Assembly: GCF_005144885.1 (NCBI RefSeq) | Contig: NZ_CP039690.1 | Coordinates: forward strand, 2,245,001-2,309,000 | Source: Phreatobacter stygius | GTDB taxonomy: Bacteria > Pseudomonadota > Alphaproteobacteria > Rhizobiales > Phreatobacteraceae | Direction of reading: 5' to 3' | Length of the DNA: 64,000 nucleotides | Part shown: positions 47,301 to 56,912 of the stretch, one piece after another | How positions within the stretch are numbered: position 1 is the stretch's first letter | Layout of the letters: every line of letters begins with the position of its first letter | Notes under the pieces: generated by a model | What the model was told of the DNA's origin: nothing | Database searches by the model: none | The model's input: only the letters and a program-made list of their open reading frames with translations | Translations under genes and position numbers: made by a program

Positions 47301-48397
47301 TGACCGATCCGGGCCTGGATGGTCCGCCGTCCTCGGCTGGCCCCGGCGGGGGTGAGCCGGGCGGCTCCGCCGCCTTGTCGCGCCGCCGCCTCATGACCGG
47401 CGTGGCCGCCGCCGTGCTCGCAGCGCCGGCGCTGCCGGTTGCCGCCACCGCCAGGCCGGCCCTGCCCGGTGCGCCCGTCGACATCACCGTGCGCTCGTTC
47501 CCGATCAATGCCTTCGCCCCCGGCCAGCCGACCAAGACCGTCTTCGGCCGGCTCGAATATCTCGGCGGGCTCGAACTGCAATCGGACCATCGCGGCTTCG
47601 GCGGCATCTCGTCGATCCGCACCGATGCGACCGGCCAGCGCCTGACCGCGATCACCGACAAGGGTCAATGGCTGACCGCCCGCATCGACATGGAAGGCCG
47701 CAAGCCCGCCGGACTGTCGCAGGCGCGCATGGCGGCGATCCTCGGTCCCAATGGCCGGCCGCTCGCCGATACCGGCAATTGGGATACCGAGGCGCTCTGG
47801 ATCGAGGGCGGCACGGCCTATGTCGCGGTTGAGCGCACCCACCGCATCTTCCGTTTCGACACTTTCGGCCGCGACGGCCTGACCGCCCGCGGCGTTGCCT
47901 CGCCCGTTCCGATGGGCGACCGGCGGCTCTCCGGCAATCGCGGCATCGAAGCCCTTGGCGTGCTGCCACGCCCCTCGCCGCTCGCCGGCACGCTGATCGG
48001 CATTTCCGAGCGTGGCCTGAACGATCAGGGCGATATCAGGGGCTTCCTGTTCACCCCGACGCCACGCGAATTCTTCGTCAAGCGCACCAATGAGTTCGAC
48101 ATCACCGACCTCGCCTTCCTGCCCAATGGCGACCTGTTGATCCTGGAGCGCTGGTTTTCGGTGTGGCGGGGCTTGGGCGTGCGCATCCGGCGCATCGATG
48201 CGGCCAATATCCGGCCGGGCGCGACCCTCGACGGCCCGATCGTCATGTCGGCCGATCTCAGCGCGCAGATCGACAATATGGAAGGGCTCGCCGTCCATCG
48301 CGACGGCAATGGCGACACCATCCTGACCCTGGTCTCGGACAATAATTTCTCGTTCCTGCAGCGCACCCTGCTGCTGCAATTCGCCTATCGCGGCTGA
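47300..48397 (+). CDS. Phytase-like esterase, Tat-exported
   Basis: 365 residues. The leader SRRRLMTGVAAAVLAAPALP is a twin-arginine signal. The mature protein has the phytase-like esterase pattern: LGGLELQSDHRGFGGISSIRTD, then TGNWDTEALWIEGGTAYVAVERTHRIFRF, SGNRGIEAL, FDITDLAFLPNGDLLILERWFS and IDNMEGLAVHRD. It is a probable periplasmic beta-propeller hydrolase of unknown substrate. Its start overlaps cobT. Confidence 0.88.
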   Translation: MTDPGLDGPPSSAGPGGGEPGGSAALSRRRLMTGVAAAVLAAPALPVAATARPALPGAPVDITVRSFPINAFAPGQPTKTVFGRLEYLGGLELQSDHRGFGGISSIRTDATGQRLTAITDKGQWLTARIDMEGRKPAGLSQARMAAILGPNGRPLADTGNWDTEALWIEGGTAYVAVERTHRIFRFDTFGRDGLTARGVASPVPMGDRRLSGNRGIEALGVLPRPSPLAGTLIGISERGLNDQGDIRGFLFTPTPREFFVKRTNEFDITDLAFLPNGDLLILERWFSVWRGLGVRIRRIDAANIRPGATLDGPIVMSADLSAQIDNMEGLAVHRDGNGDTILTLVSDNNFSFLQRTLLLQFAYRG

Positions 48398-48398
48398 C

Positions 48399-48983
48399 AT
48401 GACCTTGGACGTCGCCGTTACCGGCCTGTTCTCCGCCGACGAGCGCGATTTCGTCTCGCATGCGGTCGACCGGCTCGACCTCGGCCTCGACGGCATCGCC
48501 GGCGACCGCCATGCCGGAGCCACCCGCAAGACCGGCGCGCGCGAACCCTGGCATCCGCGCGGCACGGTGATCCGCAACGACCGGCAAGTGTCGATCCTCA
48601 GCGCCGAGGAACTGGCCGAAACGGCCGCTCTGATGGGCCTGCCGACGCTGCCGGCCGAATGGATCGGCGCCAATATCACGGTTGCCGGCATGCCCGCCCT
48701 GTCGCAGCTCGCGCCGATGTCGCGGCTGATGGCGCCGTCGGGCGCGACCATCGTGGTGACCGCCTATAATGCGCCGTGCCGGCAGTCGGGCCGGGCGATC
48801 GCCGCCCGCTCCGGTGTCGCCGCGCACGAGTTCGGTTTCGTCAAGGCTGCCAGCGGCCGGCGCGGCCTGGTCGGTTATGTCGAGCGGCCTGGCCTGGTGC
48901 GGCTCGCCGACGTTCTGACCGTGGTGGCGCCGCGACGGTTTGGCCAGATTCCCTCTGGAACCCCGGGCGGAACTCGTGTATAG
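48399..48983 (+). CDS. MOSC-domain protein
   Basis: 194 residues with the MOSC core: GDRHAGATRKTGAR, ISIL-like VSILSAEELAE, ITVAGM and the Cys of YNAPCRQSGRAIA. MOSC proteins handle molybdenum cofactor sulfur or sulfur adducts, often detoxifying N-hydroxylated bases. The gene starts one base after the previous stop codon, so it is in the same operon. Confidence 0.88.
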   Translation: MTLDVAVTGLFSADERDFVSHAVDRLDLGLDGIAGDRHAGATRKTGAREPWHPRGTVIRNDRQVSILSAEELAETAALMGLPTLPAEWIGANITVAGMPALSQLAPMSRLMAPSGATIVVTAYNAPCRQSGRAIAARSGVAAHEFGFVKAASGRRGLVGYVERPGLVRLADVLTVVAPRRFGQIPSGTPGGTRV

Positions 48984-49049
48984 GCCCGCGACTTATGAAT
49001 TTGCGTGCCGCGTGGCCCTTGGTCCTGTGGCCCCGCTGGAGAGACATCC

Positions 49050-49241
49050 ATGGCCGTTCCGAGAAGAAAAACATCGCCGTCGCGTCAGGGCATGCGCCGT
49101 TCGCACGACGCCATCAAGGCTCCGACCTATGTCGAGGACAAGGACTCGGGCAATCTGCGCCGTCCGCATCACGTCGATCTGAAGACCGGCATGTATCGCG
49201 GCAAGCAGATCCTGAAGCCGAAGACCACCACCAACGACTGA
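49050..49241 (+). CDS. rpmF: 50S ribosomal protein L32
   Basis: 63 residues, starting [21 protein letters not shown], the conserved L32 opening. Alphaproteobacterial L32 lacks the zinc Cys pair, as here. GGAG lies upstream. A strong terminator follows at 49266. Confidence 0.97.
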   Translation: MAVPRRKTSPSRQGMRRSHDAIKAPTYVEDKDSGNLRRPHHVDLKTGMYRGKQILKPKTTTND

Positions 49242-49265
49242 TCCGGCGGGCTTTCGAGCTTCGTT

Positions 49266-49297
49266 AAAAAAAGCCGGTCTCGCGACCGGCTTTTTTG
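49266..49297 (+). terminator. Rho-independent terminator after rpmF
   Basis: An 11-bp stem AAAAGCCGGTC with GACCGGCTTTT around a TCGC loop, with A-run before and T-run after, so it can act in both directions. It would also end transcripts of the convergent GlcG-like gene. Confidence 0.92.
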
Positions 49298-49318
49298 TTG
49301 ATCGCTGTCGCGCCGGTC

Positions 49319-49753
49319 TCAGGCGCCGGTATCGGCCTTGAAGCCGGCCGCCTCGATACCGGCGACAGCCGCCAGCTCGTCATTGTCGGAGGTGTCGCCG
49401 GAAATGCCGACCGCGCCGATCAGCGCACCCGAACCGTCGCGGATCAGCACGCCGCCCGGCACCGGCGTGAGCCGGTCGTGGGTCAGCCCGCCAAGGGCGG
49501 TGATGAAATGCGGCCGCTCGACCGCGAATTTCTGCAGCATCCGGCCGCCGACACCAACCGCCACGCAGCCATAGGCCTTGCCGTGGGCGATCTCGGCGCG
49601 CAGCAGCGCGGTATTGTCCTCGACCACGGTCATGCGGACCGCGCCGCGCGCGTCCACCACCACCACGCCGATCGGTTTGAAGCTCTTTTCATGGGCATAG
49701 GCCAGCGCCTTGTCGACAATCGTGCGGACCGAGGCGAGCGTGAGGTTGGTCAT
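49319..49753 (-). CDS. GlcG/HbpS-family heme-binding-like protein
   Basis: 144 residues. The fold signature is ALAYAHEKSFKPIGVVVVDARGAVRMTVVEDN, PGGVLIRDGSGALIGAVGISGDTSDNDELAAVAGIEAAG, typical of DUF336/GlcG/HbpS proteins. Members bind heme, cobalamin or small organic molecules, or join glycolate and diol operons. The ligand is unknown. The start at 49753 is the first that gives the family N-terminus. Confidence 0.9.
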   Translation of the reverse strand: MTNLTLASVRTIVDKALAYAHEKSFKPIGVVVVDARGAVRMTVVEDNTALLRAEIAHGKAYGCVAVGVGGRMLQKFAVERPHFITALGGLTHDRLTPVPGGVLIRDGSGALIGAVGISGDTSDNDELAAVAGIEAAGFKADTGA

Positions 49754-49934
49754 GGGCGTCTCCAGACAGGTGATAGGACAGGCTCGGAGCCTTGCGCCGG
49801 GCGCAGAATGACGGTCCACCGGAGCCATGGCGCAGCCGGGGACGCTTGTGTTAGGGCTGCGACAATCGATCGGCCCGCGAGGCCGGTCATGACAGGTTTC
49901 GGGCCTCAGCGGAAGGCCCGGTCGGAGGACGCCC

Positions 49935-51536
49935 ATGACCGCGCAGATGACCGCGCAGACGCGTGATTTTCACAAGCCGGGCCGTTCACCGGTCTATGCC
50001 ACTGAAGCCATGGCCGCGACCTCGCACCCGCTGGCAACCGCCGCCGCGATCGAGATGATGCGAGCCGGCGGCACCGCGGCCGACGCCGCGATCGCCGCGG
50101 TCGGCGTCATGGCGGTGGTCGAGCCGCATATGACCGGCATCGGCGGCGACTGTTTCGCGCTGGTCTCCAAGCCGGGCAAACCGATCTGGGGCTATAACGG
50201 CTCGGGCCGCGCCGCCAAGGCGGCCGAACCGGCCGTCCTGCGCGCCCAAGGCTTGACCTCCATACCGATCGATTCCGTCCATGCCGTCACCGTGCCGGGC
50301 GCGATCGAGGCCTGGGAAGCGATCCTCAAGGCCCATGGCAAATTCGACCTCGGCCGGGTGCTGCAGCCGGCGATCCGTTATGCCAAGGAGGGCTGGCCGG
50401 TCACCCCGCGCGTCGCCTTCGACTGGGCGGCGGATGCCGAGGCGCTGGCCAAGGACGAAGGTGCCAGCCGCCACTATCTCCTGAATGGCCGGGCGCCCAG
50501 GGCGGGCGACCGGATGTCGAGCGCGGCGCTCGGCGCAACGCTCGAAACCATTGCCAAGGAAGGCGCCAAGGGCTTCTACGAAGGCCGCGTCGCCGAGGAC
50601 ATCGTCAAGACGGTGCGCGCCAAGGGCGGCCTCTTGACGCTCGAGGACCTGGCCGGCCACCACGGGACGGTCGAGACCCCGGCACGGTCGAGCTACAAGG
50701 GCGTCGAGGTGGTCGAGCTGCCACCCAACGGCCAGGGCATCACCGCGCTGATCCTGCTCAACATCCTCGAGAATTTCGACCTGCGCAGCATGGACCCGCA
50801 ATCGCCGGAGCGGCTGCATCTCGGCATCGAGGCTGCCCGCCTGGCTTATGCCGTCCGGGACCAGCATATTGCCGATCCCGCCCACATGCGCTTCAGCGTC
50901 GACCAGCTGACCAGCAAGGCCTTCGCCAAGAGGCTGGCCGCCATGATCAACCCGGCCAAGCGCACGCCGCTCCTGGTGCCGCCGCCGCCGGGTTCCGACA
51001 CGATCTACTGCACCATCGTCGATCGCGACCGCATGGCGGTCTCGTTCATCAACTCGATCTTCCACCATTTCGGCTCGAAGATCTGCACGCCGGGCACCGG
51101 CATCCTGCTGCAGAACCGCGGCGCCGGCTTCCGTCTCGAGGAAGGCCACGCCAATTGCATCGGGCCGGCCAAGCGGCCGATGCACACGATCATTCCGGCC
51201 ATGCTGGTCGAAAATGGCGAGGTGACCACCAGTTTCGGCGTCATGGGCGGCAGCTATCAGTCATCGGGCCATGCCCATGTGGTGGCCAACATGTTCGACT
51301 ACGGCATGGACCCGCAGGCGGCGATCGATGCGCCGCGCGCTTTCTTCGAGGGCGAGAAGACCACGGTCGAGCCGACCTGGCCCGAGGCGACCATCGCCAG
51401 GCTGCGCGCCATGGACCACGACGTCGAGATCACCACCAAGCCGATCGGCGGCGGCCAGATGATCCGGATCGACCGGTCGGGTTTCCTGATCGGCGGATCC
51501 GACGCACGCAAGGATGGTTCGGCGCTCGGTTACTGA
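49935..51536 (+). CDS. ggt: Gamma-glutamyltransferase-family protein
   Basis: 533 residues. The Ntn-hydrolase precursor self-cleaves before the catalytic Thr, here T356 (GSDTIYCTIVD). The N-terminal half has AAAIEMMRAGGTAADAAIAAVGVMAVVEPHMTGIGGDCFAL and LPPNGQGITALILLNIL; the C-terminal half has GSYQSSGHAHVVANMFDYGMDPQAAIDAPR. There is no signal peptide, so unlike classical GGT it is probably cytoplasmic; some relatives act on other gamma-glutamyl compounds or as oxamate/acylase-like enzymes. Confidence 0.9.
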   Translation: MTAQMTAQTRDFHKPGRSPVYATEAMAATSHPLATAAAIEMMRAGGTAADAAIAAVGVMAVVEPHMTGIGGDCFALVSKPGKPIWGYNGSGRAAKAAEPAVLRAQGLTSIPIDSVHAVTVPGAIEAWEAILKAHGKFDLGRVLQPAIRYAKEGWPVTPRVAFDWAADAEALAKDEGASRHYLLNGRAPRAGDRMSSAALGATLETIAKEGAKGFYEGRVAEDIVKTVRAKGGLLTLEDLAGHHGTVETPARSSYKGVEVVELPPNGQGITALILLNILENFDLRSMDPQSPERLHLGIEAARLAYAVRDQHIADPAHMRFSVDQLTSKAFAKRLAAMINPAKRTPLLVPPPPGSDTIYCTIVDRDRMAVSFINSIFHHFGSKICTPGTGILLQNRGAGFRLEEGHANCIGPAKRPMHTIIPAMLVENGEVTTSFGVMGGSYQSSGHAHVVANMFDYGMDPQAAIDAPRAFFEGEKTTVEPTWPEATIARLRAMDHDVEITTKPIGGGQMIRIDRSGFLIGGSDARKDGSALGY

Positions 51537-51545
51537 TCGCGCCGA

Positions 51546-51881
51546 TCAGGCCTCGCGGCGCAGCAAGGCGCCGCGAGCCGCACCGGGCCGGTCCGAAACG
51601 CCGGCCTGATAGCGTGCCTCCGCCTCGTCGACCCGGGCCTGGCGGGCGAACCGCGTTTCCGGTTCATGCATCACCTCGGCGAGCAATTGGGTGGCAAAGG
51701 CCGAGGTCAGCGGCTGGCCGAAGGCCGGACGCCGCTCCATCACCGGTTCGTGCACCACGACCAGGCCAACCGGCGGCGCGGCGACCGGGTCGGGCGCGCG
51801 GCGCTCGCCGGTGCGCGGCCGGTCGGTCCAACGGCGACCCCACCGGATGTCCGCATCGGCTGTGACACCGCTGATCGCCAT
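51546..51881 (-). CDS. Small hypothetical protein
   Basis: 111 residues with natural composition, rich in Arg, Ala and Pro at both ends; a middle stretch PPVGLVVVHEPVMERRPAFGQPLTSAFATQLLAEV reads like a folded core. No domain is recognised. The ATG at 51881 is preferred over 51935. Confidence 0.6.
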   Translation of the reverse strand: MAISGVTADADIRWGRRWTDRPRTGERRAPDPVAAPPVGLVVVHEPVMERRPAFGQPLTSAFATQLLAEVMHEPETRFARQARVDEAEARYQAGVSDRPGAARGALLRREA

Positions 51882-52120
51882 GGTCGCTCCCGTTTTGCAG
51901 CCGGCGGACAGCCACCGGCAGACGGTTTCGCGCAAGAGCCGTGCCTGCCCGATTCGTACCGGAATGATACAGCGTGATAAGGAACGGTCGACAACCCGGC
52001 CGGTCGGCTGGGTCGGGCCAAGGCCCCGGCCGACGCGGTCCGTCCCTCATCGACACGCTTCATTCATACATTTTCCCGTTTGATGGGAAGGTTGGTGGTC
52101 GAGGCGGAACGGATAAAGCT

Positions 52121-53872
52121 GTGGACAGCGGTGATGCGACGATCGCCAGATCGGACGTGGCCGAACGCGATCGCCGCGCGGCAACGGATTCCGGCACCAA
52201 TGCCATCCTGTCATCCGTCGGCACCGCGACCTATGAATGGGCCGTGCCCTCGGACCGGCTGACCTGGAGCGCCAATGCCGCCGCCGTCTTCGACGTCGAA
52301 AACCTCGCGCGTTTCGCCACCGGCCGCGGTTATGCCCAGATGCTGGCAACCGAATCCCCCGCCGGCCGCTATGAAGCGGTGGTCAACTCGCCGGGCACCG
52401 ATCATGGCGACGGCGTCGCCTATGAAATCGAATATGCGCTGTCACCACGCCCCGGGGTGACCCACTGGGTCGAGGATTCCGGCCGCTGGTTCGCCTCGTC
52501 CGACGGCCGGCCGCTGCGCGCCCACGGCACGGTCCGGATCATCACCGACCGCTACGAACATCGCCGCAGGCTGGCGGCGGCGAGCGAGATCGACCCGCTG
52601 ACCGGCCAGCTGTCCCGGCATCGCTTCTGCGAAGTCCTGCAGGCCACCCTCGACGATGCCCAGAAGGTCCGCGGCTCGATCGGCTTCCTGATCGCGGCGA
52701 TCGACAATCTCGCACGCATCAACGAGGCCTATGGCTTCGACCGGGCCGACGAAATCATCGCCGCGGTTGGCCGGCGGATCCGCTCGCGCATGCGCGGCGG
52801 CGATCTCATTGGCCGGCTTTCGGGCAACAAGTTCGGCATCATCATGCGCAACTGCCAGCCCGACGAAATGGCGACCGCCGCCGAGCGCATCCTGGCCGGC
52901 GTCCGTGACGACGTCTTCGCCACGCCGGCTGGCCCGATCTCGATCACCGTCACCATGGGGGGCGTGATCGCCCCGCGCCATGCCGTCGACCTCACCTCGG
53001 TCATGGGCCGCGCGCAAGAAGCGCTCGACGGCGTCAAGGCCCGGCGGCGCGGCGCCTTCCAGGCCTATCAGCCCAATCTCGAGCGCGAGCAGAGCCGCCG
53101 CGAGAACCGCCGGATCACCGACGAGATCGTCACCGCTCTCAACGACCGCCGCATCAGCCTGGCCTTCCAGCCGATCGTTTCCGCCCGCGGCGCGCGCGAG
53201 GTCTCGTCTTACGAGTGCCTGCTGCGCATCCGCCGCAGCGACGGCTCGCTGCTGCCGGCCAGCACCATCGTGCCGGTGGCCGAGAAGCTCGGCCTGATCC
53301 GCCTGGTCGACCATCGGGTGCTGGAGCTTGCCGTCGCCGAGCTTTTGGCCGCGCCGACCTTGCGCCTCTCGGTCAATGTCTCGCCGGCCACCACCATGGA
53401 CCACGACTGGCTCGATGCCCTTGCCGCCAAGGTCAAGGCGCATCCCGATATCGCCCGGCGGCTGAGCGTCGAGATCACCGAAACCGAAGCCATTGCCGAT
53501 GTCGAAGACACCCGCCACTTCGTCGCCAGGGTGCAGGGCTTGGGCCTCAGCGTCGCCATCGACGATTTCGGCGCCGGCTACACCTCATTTCGCAATCTGC
53601 GCCGGCTCGGCGTCAATTGCGTCAAGATCGACGGCGCCTTTGTCGAGAATTTCGAGCGCGGCGAGGACGACCGGCATTTCGTCGCGACGCTCCTCGGCCT
53701 TGCCCGGCACATGGGGCTGAGCACGGTCGCCGAATGGGTGCCGAACGAGACCGTCGCCCGGGCTCTTACCGAGCTCGGCTGCGACTACCTGCAAGGTGTC
53801 CATACCGGCGGCGCCAGCGAAGCGCGGCCATGGCTCACCGACGTCACGCCCGGGCCAGGCCCCGGGGCGTGA
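52121..53872 (+). CDS. PAS-like, degenerate GGDEF and EAL-domain protein
   Basis: About 583 residues from a GTG at 52121; the frame is open to 51974, so the start is uncertain. A PAS-like sensor region comes first, then a GGDEF domain whose signature is SGNKF (52820-52834), unlike GG[DE]EF, so diguanylate cyclase activity is probably lost. The EAL domain has ECL (53213-53221) for EAL, but the other catalytic residues look intact: SVNVSP, ITETEAI, IDDFGAGYTSF, VKIDGAF, AEWV and LQG. It is thus probably a c-di-GMP phosphodiesterase with a regulatory GGDEF module. Confidence 0.88.
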   Translation: MDSGDATIARSDVAERDRRAATDSGTNAILSSVGTATYEWAVPSDRLTWSANAAAVFDVENLARFATGRGYAQMLATESPAGRYEAVVNSPGTDHGDGVAYEIEYALSPRPGVTHWVEDSGRWFASSDGRPLRAHGTVRIITDRYEHRRRLAAASEIDPLTGQLSRHRFCEVLQATLDDAQKVRGSIGFLIAAIDNLARINEAYGFDRADEIIAAVGRRIRSRMRGGDLIGRLSGNKFGIIMRNCQPDEMATAAERILAGVRDDVFATPAGPISITVTMGGVIAPRHAVDLTSVMGRAQEALDGVKARRRGAFQAYQPNLEREQSRRENRRITDEIVTALNDRRISLAFQPIVSARGAREVSSYECLLRIRRSDGSLLPASTIVPVAEKLGLIRLVDHRVLELAVAELLAAPTLRLSVNVSPATTMDHDWLDALAAKVKAHPDIARRLSVEITETEAIADVEDTRHFVARVQGLGLSVAIDDFGAGYTSFRNLRRLGVNCVKIDGAFVENFERGEDDRHFVATLLGLARHMGLSTVAEWVPNETVARALTELGCDYLQGVHTGGASEARPWLTDVTPGPGPGA

Positions 53873-53900
53873 ACCCGGGCAATCCAGACCACTTGCCGGA

Positions 53901-54518
53901 CTACTTGCGCGACAGGCTTTCGAGCTTGCGCTGCATCTCGGCGAGTTGGTGTTTCAGCTCGTCGATATCGCCGTCCTTGGCCGGAGGTTCGGCTGACGCA
54001 GCGGCAGCCTGGCCCGGCTTCTTCTCGTCGACGGCCGCCGCCTCGCCACCCGCCCGCTCGTCGCGCTTGGCGAAGGGCGAGAAGATCGAGAAGGCGCGCT
54101 CGAACATTTCCATGTTGCGCCGCACGTGGGCCTCGAACGGCTGGACCAGCGGATTGGCGCCGAAAGCGGTGCCGAGCTGCTGGCGCAGCTTGTCCTGCTC
54201 TTTCGACAGGCTGTCGATCGACAGTTCGAGAAAGCGCGGCACCAGAAGTTGCATGCTGTCGCCATAGAAACGGATCAGCTGGCGCAGGAACGCCACCGGC
54301 AGCATGTTCTGCCCGTCCTTGTTCTCCTGCTCGAAGATGATCTGTGCCAGGACCGATCGGGTGATGTCGTCGCCGGTCTTGGCGTCGTAAACCACGAAAT
54401 CGTTGCCGGCTTTCACCATGACAGCCAGATCCTCGAGCGTCACGTAAGTCGAGGTACCGGTGTTGTAGAGTCGCCGGTTGGCGTATTTTTTGATCGTGAC
54501 CAGATCGTTCTTGGCCAT
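53901..54518 (-). CDS. phaR: Polyhydroxyalkanoate synthesis repressor PhaR
   Basis: 205 residues. The PHB/PHA accumulation-regulator DNA-binding domain is VTIKKYANRRLYNTGTSTYVTLEDLAVMVKAGNDFVVYDAKTGDDITRSVLAQIIFEQE, followed by a second PHB-binding domain and a C-terminal coiled coil. PhaR binds PHB granules and represses phasin and other genes. It is divergent from phaA with 225 bases between, the standard alphaproteobacterial layout. Confidence 0.95.
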   Translation of the reverse strand: MAKNDLVTIKKYANRRLYNTGTSTYVTLEDLAVMVKAGNDFVVYDAKTGDDITRSVLAQIIFEQENKDGQNMLPVAFLRQLIRFYGDSMQLLVPRFLELSIDSLSKEQDKLRQQLGTAFGANPLVQPFEAHVRRNMEMFERAFSIFSPFAKRDERAGGEAAAVDEKKPGQAAAASAEPPAKDGDIDELKHQLAEMQRKLESLSRK

Positions 54519-54743
54519 CGTTCCCCTCGGTCTGGGCGCGGTGGCCCCGATACCGCCGCATGCCATTGTTTCATCACGTTATGACGTTTCCGCAAGACCT
54601 GCCACGGTTTTGTGCAGCGCCCGCTCGACAAGGATCCGATCCGCATTTCGGCTCGGTTGACAGGCCCGCTGTATCACCGACATGGTCTGTCTCAGACAGA
54701 CGCCGCCGCTGGACGTGGCGGCATGGTGAGACAGGAGGAATGC

Positions 54744-55919
54744 ATGTCCGAGGAAGTCGTCATCGTTGGTGCCGCCCGCACGCCGGTCGGCTCGTTCAAC
54801 GGCGCTCTCGCCAGTCTTCCTGCTCACGAATTGGGCGCGATCGCGATCAAGGCGGCGCTCGAGCGCGCCAATGTGAAGCCGGAAGAGGTCGACGAGGTCG
54901 TGTTCGGCCAGATCCTCACCGCCGGCGAAGGCCAGAACCCGGCCCGCCAGGCCGCGATCAAGGCCGGCATCCCCGCCGAGAAGACCGCCTGGGCCTTGAA
55001 CCAGCTCTGCGGCTCCGGCCTGCGCACGGTGGCGATCGGCATGCAGCAGATCGCCAATGGCGACGCCAAGATCATCGTCGCCGGCGGCCAGGAGAGCATG
55101 TCGATGGCGCCGCATGTCGCGCATCTGCGCAACGGCACCAAGATGGGCGCGCTCGAAATGACCGATTCCATGCTGAAGGACGGCCTGATCGACGCCTTCC
55201 ACGGCTATCACATGGGCATCACGGCGGAAAACGTCGCCGAGAAGTGGCAGATCACCAAGGATGAGCAGGACCGCTTTGCGGTGTCGTCGCAGAACAAGGC
55301 CGAGGCCGCCCGCAAGTCCGGCAAGTTCAAGGACGAGATCGTGCCGGTGACCATTTCGTCGCGCAAAGGCGATGTGATCGTCGACACCGACGAATATATT
55401 CGCGACGGCGCGAATATCGAGGCGATGGGCAAGCTGAAGCCGGCCTTCAAGAAGGACGGCACGGTCACCGCCGGCAATGCATCGGGCATCAATGACGGCG
55501 CGGCCGCGGTCGTGCTGATGACGCGCGCCGAGGCCGACCGGCGTGGCCTGAAGCCGCTCGCCACCGTCAAGTCCTGGGCGACCGCCGGCGTCGATCCCGC
55601 GATCATGGGATCCGGCCCGATCCCGGCGTCGCGCAAGGCGCTCGAAAAGGCCGGCTGGACGGTCAAGGATCTTGACCTGGTGGAGGCCAACGAAGCCTTC
55701 GCGGCTCAGGCCATCGCGGTCAACAAGGACATGGGCTGGGATACCGACAAGGTCAATGTCAATGGCGGCGCCATTGCCATCGGCCACCCGATCGGTGCCT
55801 CCGGCGCCCGCGTCCTGGTGACCCTGCTGCACGAAATGCAGAAGCGCGGCGCCAAGAAGGGTCTCGCCACGCTGTGCATCGGTGGTGGCATGGGCGTTGC
55901 TCTCTGCGTCGAGCGCTGA
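54744..55919 (+). CDS. phaA: Acetyl-CoA acetyltransferase
   Basis: 391 residues. It condenses two acetyl-CoA to acetoacetyl-CoA, the first step of PHB synthesis. Catalytic Cys is in [11 protein letters not shown], with [23 protein letters not shown] and the C-terminal [10 protein letters not shown] Cys motif. AGGAGG lies just upstream of the ATG at 54744. A 16-base tandem repeat overlaps its stop codon. Confidence 0.95.
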   Translation: MSEEVVIVGAARTPVGSFNGALASLPAHELGAIAIKAALERANVKPEEVDEVVFGQILTAGEGQNPARQAAIKAGIPAEKTAWALNQLCGSGLRTVAIGMQQIANGDAKIIVAGGQESMSMAPHVAHLRNGTKMGALEMTDSMLKDGLIDAFHGYHMGITAENVAEKWQITKDEQDRFAVSSQNKAEAARKSGKFKDEIVPVTISSRKGDVIVDTDEYIRDGANIEAMGKLKPAFKKDGTVTAGNASGINDGAAAVVLMTRAEADRRGLKPLATVKSWATAGVDPAIMGSGPIPASRKALEKAGWTVKDLDLVEANEAFAAQAIAVNKDMGWDTDKVNVNGGAIAIGHPIGASGARVLVTLLHEMQKRGAKKGLATLCIGGGMGVALCVER

Positions 55920-55952
55920 GTGCGTCGAGCGCTGAGTGCGTCGAGCACCGAG
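55905..55952 (+). repeat. 16-base tandem repeat over the phaA stop codon
   Basis: Units of TGCGTCGAGCGCTGAG at 55905-55920 and 55921-55936 are identical, and 55937-55952 is a diverged third unit. The first contains the phaA stop codon, so the last five residues and the stop are duplicated downstream. Confidence 0.8.
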
Positions 55953-56108
55953 CGCTTCGCGCGCTTGACCAACCGATGACATGAAAAGGGGCGGCAACCG
56001 CCGCCCCCTAAGGTCTTCATCGCTCCATGAAGCCCTGCGAAAAACCTGGCACCAAGAGGCTGGGATCGAGAAACTGACCTTCCAAAAAACCGAAAGAGGG
56101 AAAACACC

Positions 56109-56834
56109 ATGGCACGGGTCGCATTGGTTACCGGGGGTACGCGCGGCATTGGCGGCGCGATATCGAAGGCGCTGCAGGCTGCCGGCTACAAGGTCGCCGC
56201 CAATTATGCTGGCAATGACGAGGCCGCCGCCAAATTCAAGGCCGAGACCGGCATTCCGGTGTTCAAGTTCGACGTCGGCGACTTCGACGCCTCGGCGGCC
56301 GGCGTTGCCGCGGTCGAGGGCGAGGTCGGCGGCATCGACATCCTCGTCAACAATGCCGGCATCACGCGCGACGGCTTCTTCCACAAGATGACCAAGGACC
56401 AGTGGTCGGCGGTGATCCGCACCAATCTGGACAGCCTGTTCAATGTCACGCGGCCGGTGATCGACGGCATGCGCGCCCGCTCCTTCGGCCGCATCGTCGT
56501 GATCTCTTCGATCAATGGCCAGAAGGGCCAGATGGGCCAGGTCAATTACTCCGCCTCCAAGGCCGGCGACATCGGCTTCGTCAAGGCGCTGGCCCAGGAA
56601 AACGCCAACAAGGGCATCACCGTCAATGCCATCTGCCCGGGCTATATCGGCACCGAAATGGTCGCCGCCATCGATCCCGAAGTGCTGAAGGCCAAGATCC
56701 TGCCGCAGATCCCGGTCGGCCGGCTCGGCGACCCCTCGGAAATCGCCCGCGCCGTGGTCTTCCTCGCCTCCGACGAAGGCGGTTTCATCACCGGCTCGAC
56801 GCTGACCATCAATGGCGGTCAATATTTCGCCTGA
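56109..56834 (+). CDS. phaB: Acetoacetyl-CoA reductase
   Basis: 241 residues, a short-chain dehydrogenase that makes (R)-3-hydroxybutyryl-CoA with NADPH for PHB synthesis. The Rossmann motif is [12 protein letters not shown], the catalytic Ser is in [24 protein letters not shown] with the Y-x3-K pair YSASK, and NNAGITRDG is present. GGGAAAACACC precedes the ATG. It follows phaA by 189 bases. Confidence 0.95.
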   Translation: MARVALVTGGTRGIGGAISKALQAAGYKVAANYAGNDEAAAKFKAETGIPVFKFDVGDFDASAAGVAAVEGEVGGIDILVNNAGITRDGFFHKMTKDQWSAVIRTNLDSLFNVTRPVIDGMRARSFGRIVVISSINGQKGQMGQVNYSASKAGDIGFVKALAQENANKGITVNAICPGYIGTEMVAAIDPEVLKAKILPQIPVGRLGDPSEIARAVVFLASDEGGFITGSTLTINGGQYFA

Positions 56835-56859
56835 CCGACCTCTCGCCGCACGCCATGCA

Positions 56860-56890
56860 AAAGGCCGGGTCGAACCCGGCCTTTCTTGTT
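56860..56890 (+). terminator. Rho-independent terminator after phaB
   Basis: An 11-bp stem AAAGGCCGGGT with ACCCGGCCTTT around a CGA loop, then a T-rich run. It lies between phaB and the convergent mutT gene and could serve both. Confidence 0.88.
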
Positions 56891-56912
56891 GTCGGTGTCC
56901 CGGCGGCGCGCG

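Noticed and set aside
54579-56822. A 747-residue open frame antisense to phaA and phaB
   Set aside because: It spans two certain genes on the plus strand and has only GC-driven composition.
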